In this document: in pieces, positions 7,830 through 16,361 of the stretch
Position numbering within the stretch: position 1 is the first letter of the stretch
Layout: each line of letters starts with the position of its first letter
From: Variovorax sp. HW608
GTDB taxonomy: Bacteria; Pseudomonadota; Gammaproteobacteria; Burkholderiales; Burkholderiaceae_C
Direction: 5' to 3'
DNA length: 64,000 bases
NCBI RefSeq assembly: GCF_900090195.1
Contig: NZ_LT607803.1
Location: 3,684,229-3,748,228 of the forward strand
Notes under the pieces: generated by a model
Databases searched by the model: none
What the model was told of the DNA's origin: nothing
Seen by the model: only the letters and a program-made list of their open reading frames with translations
Program-made: the position numbers and the translations under genes

Positions 7830-8555
7830 ATGGGGAATTGGGATTGGCAGGTCTTCCTGCAGGATCCGGGAGGAAAGATCCCGACCTATTGGCAATGGCT
7901 CTTGTCGGCCTGGGGCTGGACCATTTCGGTGGCCCTGACCGCACTGGTGATCGCGCTCGTTCTCGGATCGGTCATCGGCGTCATCCGCACCTTGCCGAAC
8001 AGCCCGCTGTGGGTGCGCTTCGGCAATGCCTGGGTCGAGCTGTTCCGCAACATCCCGCTCCTGGTCCAGATCTTCCTCTGGTACCACGTGGTGCCCGCCA
8101 TCTTCCCGGCCATGCGCGACGTGCCGCCGTTCATCCTCGTGGTGCTGGCGCTGGGCTTTTTCACCTCCGCGCGGATCGCCGAACAGCTGCGCTCCGGCAT
8201 CCAGGCCCTGCCGCGCGGCCAGCGCTATGCGGGCATGGCGGTGGGCTTCACGACCCCGCAGTACTACCGCTACGTGATCCTGCCGATGGCCTACCGGATC
8301 ATCATTCCGCCGCTGACCAGCGAGTCGATGAACATCTTCAAGAACTCGTCCGTGGCCTTCGCGGTGTCGATCGCGGAGATGACGCAGTTCGCGATGCAGG
8401 CCGGCGAAGAGACGGCGCGGCCGATGGAGATGTACCTCGCAGTCACCGTGCTCTACGTGATCTCGGCCTTCGCGATCAACCGCATCATGGCCTCCATCGA
8501 GAAGAGGACGCGGGTGCCCGGCTTCATTGCCTCCGCCGGCGGGGGAGGACACTGA
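7830..8555 (+). CDS. gltJ: Glutamate/aspartate ABC transporter permease GltJ
   Basis: 241 residues with several hydrophobic helices. It starts MGNWDWQVFLQDPGG, close to GltJ of enterobacteria. ELFRNIPLLVQIFLWYHVVP and the EAA-type loop (EQLRSGIQALPRGQRYAGMA) that couples to the ATPase are present. It pairs with GltK in the inner membrane. The ribosome-binding site is gaggag, 7 bp before ATG. The following gene starts 1 bp after its stop. Confidence 0.93.
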   Translation: MGNWDWQVFLQDPGGKIPTYWQWLLSAWGWTISVALTALVIALVLGSVIGVIRTLPNSPLWVRFGNAWVELFRNIPLLVQIFLWYHVVPAIFPAMRDVPPFILVVLALGFFTSARIAEQLRSGIQALPRGQRYAGMAVGFTTPQYYRYVILPMAYRIIIPPLTSESMNIFKNSSVAFAVSIAEMTQFAMQAGEETARPMEMYLAVTVLYVISAFAINRIMASIEKRTRVPGFIASAGGGGH

Positions 8556-8556
8556 C

Positions 8557-9222
8557 ATGCATCTGGACTTCTCGTTCTACAACTGGGACGTCATCACCGG
8601 CTTCCTGATGAAGGGGCTGTACTTCAGCCTGTTCCTCACTGTCGTGGCAACGCTGGGCGGCGTGTTCTTCGGCACCTTGCTCGCGCTGATGCGCCTGTCG
8701 GGCAAGAAATGGCTGGACGCGCCCGCGGCCATCTACGTCAACGGCATGCGAAGCATTCCGCTGGTGATGGTGATCCTGTGGTTCTTCCTGCTGGTGCCCT
8801 TCATCATCGGGCGGCCGATCGGCGCCGAGGTGTCGGCGATCGTCACCTTCATCGCCTTCGAGGCGGCGTACTTCAGTGAGATCATGCGTGCGGGCATCCA
8901 GTCGATTCCGCGCGGCCAGGTCTTCGCCGGCCAGGCCATGGGCATGACCTACAGGCAGAACATGACGCTGGTGGTGCTGCCCCAGGCCTTCCGAAACATG
9001 CTGCCGGTGCTGCTCACGCAGACCATCATCCTGTTCCAGGACACGTCGCTGGTGTATGCCATCGGCGCCTACGACCTGCTCAAGGGCTTCGAGACCGCCG
9101 GCAAGAATTTCGGCCGGCCCATCGAGTCCTACCTGCTCGCGGCGGTGCTGTACTTCATCATCTGCTACGCGCTCTCGTACCTGGTCAAGCGTCTTCACAA
9201 GAAGATCGCCATCATTCGCTGA
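8557..9222 (+). CDS. gltK: Glutamate/aspartate ABC transporter permease GltK
   Basis: 221 residues, second permease subunit. The EAA loop is RAGIQSIPRGQVFAGQAMGM, and YVNGMRSIPLVMVILWFFLL is the typical transmembrane segment of polar amino-acid importers. The ATG at 8557 is just downstream of a gggggagg ribosome-binding site inside the end of gltJ. An earlier in-frame codon at 8527 would overlap gltJ and is not preferred. It forms a heterodimer with GltJ. Confidence 0.93.
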   Translation: MHLDFSFYNWDVITGFLMKGLYFSLFLTVVATLGGVFFGTLLALMRLSGKKWLDAPAAIYVNGMRSIPLVMVILWFFLLVPFIIGRPIGAEVSAIVTFIAFEAAYFSEIMRAGIQSIPRGQVFAGQAMGMTYRQNMTLVVLPQAFRNMLPVLLTQTIILFQDTSLVYAIGAYDLLKGFETAGKNFGRPIESYLLAAVLYFIICYALSYLVKRLHKKIAIIR

Positions 9223-9240
9223 ACACCGAAAGGGAAAGTC

Positions 9241-9990
9241 ATGGCTGAGAACATGATCGAAATCAAGAACGTTTCCAAGTGGTACGGGCCCGTGCAGGTG
9301 CTCAATGACTGCTCGGTGAGCATCGCCAAGGGCGATGTGGTGGTGGTGTGCGGACCGTCCGGCTCGGGCAAGTCCACGCTCATCAAGACCGTCAACGCGC
9401 TGGAGCCGATCCAGAAGGGCGACATCACCGTCAACGGCGTGCGGGTCAGCGACCCCAAGACCGATCTGCCGAAGCTGCGCTCGAAGGTGGGCATGGTGTT
9501 CCAGCATTTCGAGCTGTTCCCGCACCTGTCAGTGACCGAGAACCTCACGATCGCGCAGGTCAAGGTGCTGGGCCGCAGCCTCGACGAGGCCAAGGCCCGG
9601 GGCCTCAAGATGCTCGACCGCGTGGGCCTGATGGCGCACAAGGACAAGTTCCCGGGCCAGCTCTCCGGCGGCCAGCAGCAGCGCGTGGCGATCGCGCGTG
9701 CGCTGTCGATGGACCCGATCGTGATGCTGTTCGACGAGCCGACCTCGGCGCTCGATCCCGAGATGGTCGGCGAAGTGCTCGACGTGATGGTGTCGCTCGC
9801 CAAGGAAGGCATGACGATGATGGTCGTCACGCACGAAATGGGCTTCGCGCGCAAGGTCGCGAGCCGCGTGATCTTCATCGACGTCGGCGGCCGCATCCTG
9901 GAGGACTGCTCGAAAGAAGAGTTCTTCGGGCATCCCGAAAACCGTCAGCCTCGCACCAAGGACTTCCTCAACAAGATCCTCCAGCACTGA
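9241..9990 (+). CDS. gltL: Glutamate/aspartate ABC transporter ATPase GltL
   Basis: 249 residues. Walker A GPSGSGKS is near 38, [11 protein letters not shown] the Q-loop, [15 protein letters not shown] the signature, [12 protein letters not shown]alker B and [12 protein letters not shown] the H-loop region. It matches the polar amino-acid importer ATPase family closely. Last gene of gltIJKL, followed by a strong terminator 20 bp after its stop. Confidence 0.94.
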   Translation: MAENMIEIKNVSKWYGPVQVLNDCSVSIAKGDVVVVCGPSGSGKSTLIKTVNALEPIQKGDITVNGVRVSDPKTDLPKLRSKVGMVFQHFELFPHLSVTENLTIAQVKVLGRSLDEAKARGLKMLDRVGLMAHKDKFPGQLSGGQQQRVAIARALSMDPIVMLFDEPTSALDPEMVGEVLDVMVSLAKEGMTMMVVTHEMGFARKVASRVIFIDVGGRILEDCSKEEFFGHPENRQPRTKDFLNKILQH

Positions 9991-10010
9991 ACTGCTGCGA
10001 TCCCAACGAG

Positions 10011-10038
10011 AGCCCCGCGATGCGGGGCTTTTGTTTTT
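10011..10038 (+). terminator. Rho-independent terminator of the glt operon
   Basis: AGCCCCGC paired with GCGGGGCT, followed by TTTGTTTTT. It lies between gltL and the convergent acetyltransferase gene, just before that gene's stop codon. Confidence 0.9.
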
Positions 10039-10043
10039 GGGCG

Positions 10044-10889
10044 TCAGCCGATCTCGAAGGTCGTGATGCCGTAGACCCGCTCCAGCTCGCAGGCCGGCGC
10101 CGGGCCCGCATACATGCGGGCGGTCTCGAACACGCTTTGCATGCCGTGCGCTTCGACCAGTGTCACCGCATCGGCATTGGGCAGCGGAATGTCGAGGTAG
10201 ACCGTTTCACCGGCCGGCACGCTCGCACGAAGCGCTTCGAAAAGCGCGTTCGCGACTTCGGGGCTTTCGGCCACGAGCGGACCGATCTTGCGGCCCTCTC
10301 GGCAGCGCCGGATCACTCCCCAGCCGGCGAGCCGGTTCCGATCCATCCATGCGAGCCCGGTGGATTCGGGCATCGAGATCCAGATGCGCAGAAAGGCCTC
10401 GCGCGGGGCGGGAAACACGCGCCGGTCGTCGGCGCACAGCAGGTCGAAATCGATCGTCCTGAGAGGAACGATCTGCGGCGGCCTGGCGCCGCTCGCACTC
10501 TGCGCGACGCCGGCGAATCGCACGTTGTTCCATGCCAGCTCGAAGCCGCTTCGCCGGTAGTTGTCCTGCTGCGCCGGCACGCCGTCGAGGCCGACGACGT
10601 GGCCCTTGAGCCTTGCCATGCCGGCCTTCCAGAGCTGCATGCCGATGCCCCGGCCGCGCCAGGTCGGCGCGACGATGTACAGGCCGATGAAGCCGAAGCG
10701 CCCGCCATACGACACCGCGCTGATGAAGCCCACGGGCAGTCCGTCGTGCTCGGCCACGAGGAAGCCGTCCGCATCGGCCGCATGGAAGCAGCGCGCATCG
10801 TGCAGGCCCGGATTCCAGCCTTCGAGCGCCGCGGCATCGATCGCGAGCTGGATCTCATCGCCTCGCAGCGTTCGTATCGCAACGTTCAT
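10044..10889 (-). CDS. GNAT-family N-acetyltransferase with a second C-terminal domain
   Basis: 281 residues from ATG 10889. The N-terminal half is a GNAT domain: GFISAVSYGGRFGFIGLYIV and the acetyl-CoA loop RGRGIGMQLWKAG near residue 84. DGVPAQQDNYRRSGFELAW is motif B, as in YitH/HolE-like acetyltransferases whose C-terminal domain is also GNAT-like. The second half (FLRIWISMPESTGLAWMDRN) fits that C-terminal GNAT. The acceptor substrate is unknown. The frame extends upstream to 11126 but that part lacks similarity and runs into the neighbouring promoter. Confidence 0.82.
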   Translation of the reverse strand: MNVAIRTLRGDEIQLAIDAAALEGWNPGLHDARCFHAADADGFLVAEHDGLPVGFISAVSYGGRFGFIGLYIVAPTWRGRGIGMQLWKAGMARLKGHVVGLDGVPAQQDNYRRSGFELAWNNVRFAGVAQSASGARPPQIVPLRTIDFDLLCADDRRVFPAPREAFLRIWISMPESTGLAWMDRNRLAGWGVIRRCREGRKIGPLVAESPEVANALFEALRASVPAGETVYLDIPLPNADAVTLVEAHGMQSVFETARMYAGPAPACELERVYGITTFEIG

Positions 10890-11007
10890 GGGCAGATTGT
10901 TCCGGGACAAGCGGCCATGGTGTGACCGAATTTCCTGAATGTCATCTGGAAGTGCAACTAAATCAGTAACTCGATGACACAATTTGCCGACTTCTGGAGG
11001 AGTTGGC

Positions 11008-11835
11008 ATGTTGGATGGAATACGCCGCGCAGCCGGCATGGGGGTGTTCTCGGTCTTGGCCTCGCTGGCGGCAGTCACCGCCGCCGCGCAGGCGGGTCCG
11101 CCGGGCGAGGGCATCGAAGTCGTCACGCATCCCTGGGTGGTGCCGCCGCCGAACTGGTCGCCGGAGGCCTACTTCACGAACCTCAAGGACGGCGTCACGC
11201 TGGAATCGCCTTTCGTCGCGCGATTCGGCCTGTCGATGCGCGGGATCGTTCCGGCCGGCAAGACGGCGGGCACCGCGGGCCATCACCACCTGTTGATCGA
11301 CCAGCCGCTGCCGCTCGACTTTACGAAGCCGCTGCCGTTCACCGAGCACTACATCCACTTCGGCAAGGGCCAGATGGAAGCGGTGGTGAATCTGCCCCCG
11401 GGCACGTACACGATGCGGCTGGTGCTGGCGGACCAGGGGCATATCCCGTACTTCGTTTACAGCAAGCCGCTGAAGTTCACGGTGAGCCGGCAGAACCAGG
11501 GCGTGACGGCGGCCAGCCTGCAGGGTCCGCCGCGCATCGAGGTACTGAGCCCGGGCGACCGCGCGACGGTGCAGACGCCGCTGCGCGTGCAGATGCATGC
11601 GACGGGCTTCAACATCTCGCACGCCGGGCCCAAGGTGCCGGACACCGGCCACTTCCGGCTGGTGCTGGAGCGCTCGGGCCAGAAGGCGGAGATCATCGAG
11701 CTCGACGGCGGACAGACCGAGTTGTGGCTGAACCCGCCGAAGGGCGACTACAGCGCGCGGCTCGAACTCATGAGCAACACCGCCACCGGCAACGTGATCG
11801 CGCGCGCGAAGACCGTTGCCTTCAGCGTGCGCTGA
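11008..11835 (+). CDS. Exported protein with two DUF4399-like repeats
   Basis: 275 residues with an N-terminal signal peptide (MGVFSVLASLAAVTAAAQA). The first unit, about 70-150, has HHHLLID, YIHFGKGQ and LPPGTYTMRLVLAD, the DUF4399 pattern. The second, about 185-270, has TGHFRLVLE, DGGQTEL and PPKGDYSARLELM and looks like a diverged duplicate. The function is unknown; such proteins are periplasmic. A strong ggagga ribosome-binding site precedes ATG 11008. Its end overlaps the convergent HAD gene by 14 bp. Confidence 0.78.
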   Translation: MLDGIRRAAGMGVFSVLASLAAVTAAAQAGPPGEGIEVVTHPWVVPPPNWSPEAYFTNLKDGVTLESPFVARFGLSMRGIVPAGKTAGTAGHHHLLIDQPLPLDFTKPLPFTEHYIHFGKGQMEAVVNLPPGTYTMRLVLADQGHIPYFVYSKPLKFTVSRQNQGVTAASLQGPPRIEVLSPGDRATVQTPLRVQMHATGFNISHAGPKVPDTGHFRLVLERSGQKAEIIELDGGQTELWLNPPKGDYSARLELMSNTATGNVIARAKTVAFSVR

Positions 11836-12661
11836 GGCTTTTCGCCGCGAGCACGGCGGCGGCCGCTTCCGCGAAGCCCGCACCGCGCTCGTGCTTCGAG
11901 ACGTAGCGCGGAAGGTGCGGCAGCGCGCTCTCGAAGCGGCGGACGTTGGCCACGCCGATGCTGTGCGCGAAGTGCTCGAACATCAGCGCGTCGTTGGTCG
12001 AGTCGCCGACGTAGGCCCAGAGATCCGTTTCGTCTTCGAGATTGCGCGCCCAGAGCTCGCGCACGATCCAGCGCGCGCCGGCCAGCTTGTTGTGATCGCC
12101 CCACCAGCCGTTGACGTGGATGCTGCTGACGGTGGCGTGCATGCCTTCGCTGCGCATCGTGGCGACCACCTCGGCGATCGTCTCGTCGCCGAGAGTCGTG
12201 AATTCGCTGTGATCGATCGCGATGTCGCATTCGCGACCCGCCGAATCGGTGGCGCGGCGCGCGCCGGGGATGTTCTTCTCGATGCGCTCGAGCATCGCCT
12301 GCATGCGCCCGAAATTGCGTTCGCGCGTCGCTGCATCCTGCTGGTAGCGCTTCTCGAGGCGGCCGTCGCCGGTCGGCACCAGCGCGACCGCGCCGTTCTC
12401 GGCCACGATCGCATCGATCGGCCAGACGGCCGCGAAGGGCTCGCTCCAGCCGACGGGGCGGCCGGTCACCGCCACGACGTGGAGGCCGGCCGCCTTCAAC
12501 GCAGCCATGGCTTCCAGCGCATCGGGCGTGATCGCGCGTTCGGTCGTCAGCGTGTCGTCGATGTCGGTGAAGACGCCGACCAGCCGCCGCCGCGCCGGAA
12601 GCGGCCAGTCCGCGAGCGGCTGCATCAGACGCCCGTTGGCCTCGCCCGTGGAGCTGCTCAT
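11822..12661 (-). CDS. HAD-IIB family hydrolase (sugar-phosphatase-like)
   Basis: 279 residues. Motif I is VFTDIDDTLTTERAI near residue 29, with nucleophile and acid aspartates; motif II is VVAVTGRPVGWSEPF; motif IV is YVGDSTNDALMFEHF. The C2 cap in between (TTLGDETIAEVVATM) fits the IIB class that includes mannosyl-3-phosphoglycerate and sucrose phosphatases. Substrate unknown. Its ATG overlaps the prfC stop in an ATGA, so it is translationally coupled to prfC. Confidence 0.85.
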   Translation of the reverse strand: MSSSTGEANGRLMQPLADWPLPARRRLVGVFTDIDDTLTTERAITPDALEAMAALKAAGLHVVAVTGRPVGWSEPFAAVWPIDAIVAENGAVALVPTGDGRLEKRYQQDAATRERNFGRMQAMLERIEKNIPGARRATDSAGRECDIAIDHSEFTTLGDETIAEVVATMRSEGMHATVSSIHVNGWWGDHNKLAGARWIVRELWARNLEDETDLWAYVGDSTNDALMFEHFAHSIGVANVRRFESALPHLPRYVSKHERGAGFAEAAAAVLAAKSLSAR

Positions 12662-14298
12662 CCGCCGGCGGACTGCAATGCCAGGCCCGCGTGTTCGCGC
12701 AGCGGATGGAAGTGGATCTTCGGAAAACGCTCCTGCGCCAGCCGCACGTCGTACGGCGAGGTGCACAGGAACGCCAGCGTGTCGGCCGCGTCGCGCGCCA
12801 TGCGCTGCGGATAGGCATCGACGAAGGTGCGCAGCTCCGCGGGCGTATCGGCGGTGATCCAGCGCGCGCCGGTGTACTGGCAGCCCTCGAGGCGGATGTC
12901 GGCGTCGTACTCGGTCTTGAGGCGGTGCTGCACGACTTCGAACTGGAGCTGCCCGACCGCGCCGAGCAGCATCGGGCCGCCGATCTCGGGGCGGAAGACC
13001 TGGATCGCGCCCTCCTCGCCGAGCTGCGCGAGCCCCTGCTGGAGCTGCTTGGTGCGCAGCGGGTTCTTGAGGATCACCGTCATGAACAGCTCGGGCGCGA
13101 AGAAGGGCAGGCCGGTGAACTGCAGCGAGGCGCCGTCGGTGATCGTGTCGCCGAGCTGCACGCCGCCGTGCGTGGTGAAGCCGACGATGTCGCCCGCGTA
13201 GGCCTCCTCGACCGCCTCGCGCCGCTGGCTCATGAAGGTCACGACGCTGGTCGGGCGAAGCTCCTTGCTGGTGCGCTGCACCTTGAGCTTCATGCCCGGC
13301 GTGTAGCGGCCGGAGGCCATGCGCACGAAGGCGATGCGGTCGCGGTGGTTGGCGTCCATGTTGGCCTGCACCTTGAAGACCACGCCGGCGAAGTCCTTGT
13401 CGTCCGGCTGGATCTCCTGGGTCACCGGCTGGCGGTTGACCAGCGTGGTGCTCACGCGCGGCTGCGGCGGCGGTGCGAGGTCGACCAGCGCATCGAGCAC
13501 CTCCATCACGCCGAAGTTGTTGACGCCGGAGCCGAAGAACACCGGCGTCTGCTTGCCGGCGAGGAAGGCCTCGCGGTCCCAGGTGGGCGACGCGCCGGTG
13601 GCGAGTTCCATGCTCTCCATCGCGGTGTCGAACTCGTGGCCGAAGCGCTTCTGGAGCTGCTGGCGCTCGGTCAGCGGGATGGTCTCGAAGTCCTGCGGCA
13701 GGCGCTCGCTGCCCGATTCGAACACCGTCATCGCCTGCGTGCGCAGGTTGACGATGCCGCCGAAGGCCTTGCCCTGGCCCACCGGCCAGGTCATCGGCAC
13801 GCAGGGCATGCCGAGCTCGCGCTCGATCTCGTCGAGCAGTTCGAGCGGCTCGCGCACCTCGCGGTCCATCTTGTTGACGAAGGTGAGGATCGGCGTATCG
13901 CGCTGGCGGCAGACCTCGATCAGGCGGCGCGTCTGGGCTTCGACACCGTTCGCCGCATCGATCACCATGAGCGCCGAATCGACCGCGGTCAGCACGCGGT
14001 AGGTGTCTTCCGAGAAGTCCTTGTGGCCGGGTGTGTCGAGCAGGTTGATGACGTGCTCGCGGTACGCCATCTGCATCACCGAGGACGCCACCGAGATGCC
14101 GCGCTGCTTCTCGATTTCCATCCAGTCCGAGGTGGCATGCCGCGATGCCTTGCGCGCCTTGACCGAGCCCGCGATCTGGATCGCGCCGGAGAAGAGCAGT
14201 AGCTTTTCCGTCAGCGTGGTCTTGCCCGCGTCGGGGTGGGAAATGATCGCGAAGGTGCGTCTGCGCCGCGTCTCTGCTTGGAAGTTGCCGTTCTGCAT
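12658..14298 (-). CDS. prfC: Peptide chain release factor 3
   Basis: 546 residues, slightly longer than E. coli RF3 (529). The GTPase G1 motif is ISHPDAGKTTL at about 19-29, G3 LLDTPGHKDFSEDTYR and G4 TFVNKMDRE; domain II and the RF3-specific C-terminal domain follow (GGPMLLGAVGQLQFEV). RF3 recycles RF1/RF2 from the ribosome by GTP-driven exchange. The start ATG 14298 has gaggag upstream (reading the minus strand). Its 5' side borders an accessory island, notable because prfC is the known integration site of SXT/R391-type elements. Confidence 0.95.
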   Translation of the reverse strand: MQNGNFQAETRRRRTFAIISHPDAGKTTLTEKLLLFSGAIQIAGSVKARKASRHATSDWMEIEKQRGISVASSVMQMAYREHVINLLDTPGHKDFSEDTYRVLTAVDSALMVIDAANGVEAQTRRLIEVCRQRDTPILTFVNKMDREVREPLELLDEIERELGMPCVPMTWPVGQGKAFGGIVNLRTQAMTVFESGSERLPQDFETIPLTERQQLQKRFGHEFDTAMESMELATGASPTWDREAFLAGKQTPVFFGSGVNNFGVMEVLDALVDLAPPPQPRVSTTLVNRQPVTQEIQPDDKDFAGVVFKVQANMDANHRDRIAFVRMASGRYTPGMKLKVQRTSKELRPTSVVTFMSQRREAVEEAYAGDIVGFTTHGGVQLGDTITDGASLQFTGLPFFAPELFMTVILKNPLRTKQLQQGLAQLGEEGAIQVFRPEIGGPMLLGAVGQLQFEVVQHRLKTEYDADIRLEGCQYTGARWITADTPAELRTFVDAYPQRMARDAADTLAFLCTSPYDVRLAQERFPKIHFHPLREHAGLALQSAGG

Positions 14299-14640
14299 GA
14301 GGAGAAATTCTTGAATATGTACGCAGCTATGTACGCAGGTCGGGCGGATGCTTCTGGAACCCTGGCGCGCTGGTGATCCCCGTATTTTCGCTTATGGCTG
14401 GCGCTGCCCGGCTTGAGAGCTAAAGCCCACAGGCGACCTGTCGCGCCTCTATCCTGTGTGGATAGGTTTCATGCGGCAGTTGATCGATAGGATCAAGAGC
14501 TGCATATTTTTTAATCATCAATTCGAGATTCAATCTGCTCTTAAGAGCTGATTAACATGGTTAATACACCCTTAAGAGCGTATTTTGTTTTGGGAGGGCG
14601 AACGTGCTACCTTGAAGACTGACCTGCAGACGGTGACGCC
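14299..14640. other. AT-rich regulatory region between prfC and hipBA
   Basis: 342 bp without a gene, clearly more AT-rich than its surroundings. From left to right it has the near-tandem direct repeat TATGTACGCAG (14318-14328 and 14331-14341) directly upstream of prfC, then a group of inverted repeats described in the operator entry, then ggagg and the hipB start. It must contain promoters for prfC (leftward) and hipBA (rightward). Confidence 0.7.
14449..14580 (+). promoter_or_regulatory. Cluster of palindromes, probable HipB operators
   Basis: Five elements stand upstream of hipB. (1) ctatcc-tgtgt-ggatag at 14449-14465. (2) ttgatc-gatag-gatcaa around 14478-14494. (3) gctcttaagagc at 14537-14548. 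(4) attaac-atg-gttaat at 14551-14565. (5) cttaagagc again at 14571-14579, 31 bp after the same string in element 3. E. coli HipB binds TATCC-N8-GGATA; element 1 has the same half-sites with a 5-bp spacer. Autoregulation by HipB or HipBA is the family norm, and which palindrome is bound here is unknown. Confidence 0.6.
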
Positions 14641-14982
14641 ATGACAGCCCGCAATAAGCTCCTGACCGCGCCTCCCTATGCCGTTGAGCAATCGCTCAAG
14701 CGGCTGGGCACCGACCTGCGCACGGCGCGGGTCCGTCGCAACATGACCATCGAGGACATGGCCGGAAGGATCGGGACCGGTCCCCGGGCGATCAGCGATG
14801 CCGAAAAGGGGAAGCCCTCTACGAGCATGGCAGTCTACGCCGCGATGCTGTGGGCGCTTGACCTCCTGCCTCAGCTCGACGAGGTCGCCCTCCCGGAAAA
14901 GGACCAGGAAGGCCAGACCCTCGCCCTTGCCCGTGACCCTGGCCGCGCCAGAACAAAGCCGGGGTTGAGCAATGACTTCTGA
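14641..14982 (+). CDS. hipB: HipB-like antitoxin, XRE/Cro helix-turn-helix
   Basis: 113 residues. LGTDLRTARVRRNMTIEDMAGRIGTGPRAISDAEKG is an XRE helix-turn-helix at about 21-58, with TSMAVYAAMLWALDL the following helices. It is longer than E. coli HipB (88) because of a charged C-terminal tail. It overlaps hipA by 11 bp, the usual coupling of antitoxin and toxin. It likely binds the palindromes upstream and neutralises HipA by direct contact. Confidence 0.85.
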   Translation: MTARNKLLTAPPYAVEQSLKRLGTDLRTARVRRNMTIEDMAGRIGTGPRAISDAEKGKPSTSMAVYAAMLWALDLLPQLDEVALPEKDQEGQTLALARDPGRARTKPGLSNDF

Positions 14983-16246
14983 AACCCCGCGCGAATGCTT
15001 CGTCTACATCACCCTGCCGGGACAGACCGCGCCGGTAACAGCGGGCCGCTTTCAGCTTCAGCCCAACAGGCGCGGTGTGTCGGAGGGCCGCTTCGTCTAC
15101 GGTCGCAGCTACCTCGCCCGCCAGGATGCTGTTCCGCTTGACCCGATTGAGCTGAAGCTTGCCGACCGGACCTATTCAACCAACGCCCTGAACGGCGTCT
15201 TCGGTGCGTTGCGCGACGCAAGTCCCGACTATTGGGGACGCCGCGTCATTCAAAAGCACCTCGGCGTGGCACAGCCCGGCGAACTCGACTATCTGCTGTA
15301 CTCGCCGGACGACCGTGCGGGTGCACTTGGTTTTGGCCTCAACCAGGTGCCGCCAGCACCAAAACGCAGCTTCAACCAGACCCTTGAACTTGCGAAGGTG
15401 CAGGCGACCGCCGACGCCATCATTGCCGAGGACGAAGTCCCGCCAGATGCCGTCATTGAACATGTCGGCAATCTGCTGCTAGTCGGCACGTCTATGGGGG
15501 GCGCGCGCCCCAAGGCCGTCGTCGAAGATGCCTATGGCCTGTGGATTGCGAAGTTCAATGTCGCGACCGACCCATGGAACAGCGCGCGTGTTGAACACGC
15601 CATGCTGCTCCTGGCCCGCGCCTGCGGCCTTACGACGGCGGAAAGCCGCGTTGTCGAAGTCGCGGGCCGCGACGTTTTGTTGGTCAAACGCTTCGACCGC
15701 GAAAAGACTGACGCCGGATATCTGCGCGCCCGCATGATCAGCGCGCTCACTTTGCTCCGCGCCGAAGACAACTATCAATCGCGTGACCGCTGGTCCTATG
15801 TGCAGCTTGCCGAAGAGGTTCGCCGCGTCTGCGCCGAACCGGCAGCCAACGCGGCGGAAGTGTTCCGCCGCATGTGCTTCAACGCGCTGATCTCGAACAT
15901 CGACGATCACCCGCGCAACCATGCCCTGATTGCGCAAGAAAGGGACTGGAAGGTTTCGCCAGCGTACGACCTGACCCCTGCTGTACCGGTGAGCATCGAG
16001 CGGCGCGATCTGGCGATGGAATGCGGCGACGCAGGCAGGTTCGCGAATGCCTCGAACCTGCTGTCGCAAAGCGCGCGCTTTTTGCTGGAGCGCGATGAAG
16101 CCACGGCGATCATCGACACGATGGAAGCGCAGGTCCGCGATCTGTGGTTTTCAACCGCGCGCGGTGCCGGGGTATCGCCTGCCGATTGCGACAAGATTGC
16201 CGGAGCGTTTGCCTACGACGGCTTCCGGCTGTTGGCGGCGGTGTAG
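14972..16246 (+). CDS. hipA: HipA-like serine/threonine kinase toxin
   Basis: 424 residues, near E. coli HipA (440). The N-terminal couple_hipA domain (FGALRDASPDYWGRRVIQ) is present. LLVGTSMGGARPKAVVED near 170 is the P-loop-like Ser/Gly loop. NIDDHPRNH near 309 is the catalytic loop with the aspartate, and SPAYDLTP near 330 the metal-binding DFG equivalent. Key catalytic residues look intact. HipA kinases phosphorylate targets such as GltX and cause growth arrest or persistence; the target here is untested. Lower GC and isolation from core operons suggest horizontal acquisition. Confidence 0.9.
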   Translation: MTSETPRECFVYITLPGQTAPVTAGRFQLQPNRRGVSEGRFVYGRSYLARQDAVPLDPIELKLADRTYSTNALNGVFGALRDASPDYWGRRVIQKHLGVAQPGELDYLLYSPDDRAGALGFGLNQVPPAPKRSFNQTLELAKVQATADAIIAEDEVPPDAVIEHVGNLLLVGTSMGGARPKAVVEDAYGLWIAKFNVATDPWNSARVEHAMLLLARACGLTTAESRVVEVAGRDVLLVKRFDREKTDAGYLRARMISALTLLRAEDNYQSRDRWSYVQLAEEVRRVCAEPAANAAEVFRRMCFNALISNIDDHPRNHALIAQERDWKVSPAYDLTPAVPVSIERRDLAMECGDAGRFANASNLLSQSARFLLERDEATAIIDTMEAQVRDLWFSTARGAGVSPADCDKIAGAFAYDGFRLLAAV

Positions 16247-16361
16247 ACCCGCTTCTATATGGTGGTGAGGACGCGGTTTTGAGGGGCGGATTCGGCCCAG
16301 CGGCTGTTTGAGGTCGGGCCATGAACGACAATGGCGGCCTCATTGAAGCTGGAGCTGGCCC

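Noticed and set aside
14299..14345. Attachment site of an SXT-like element
   Set aside because: The TATGTACGCAG repeat is suggestive, but no matching copy was found at the far edge of the island and no integrase is present, so no att site is annotated.
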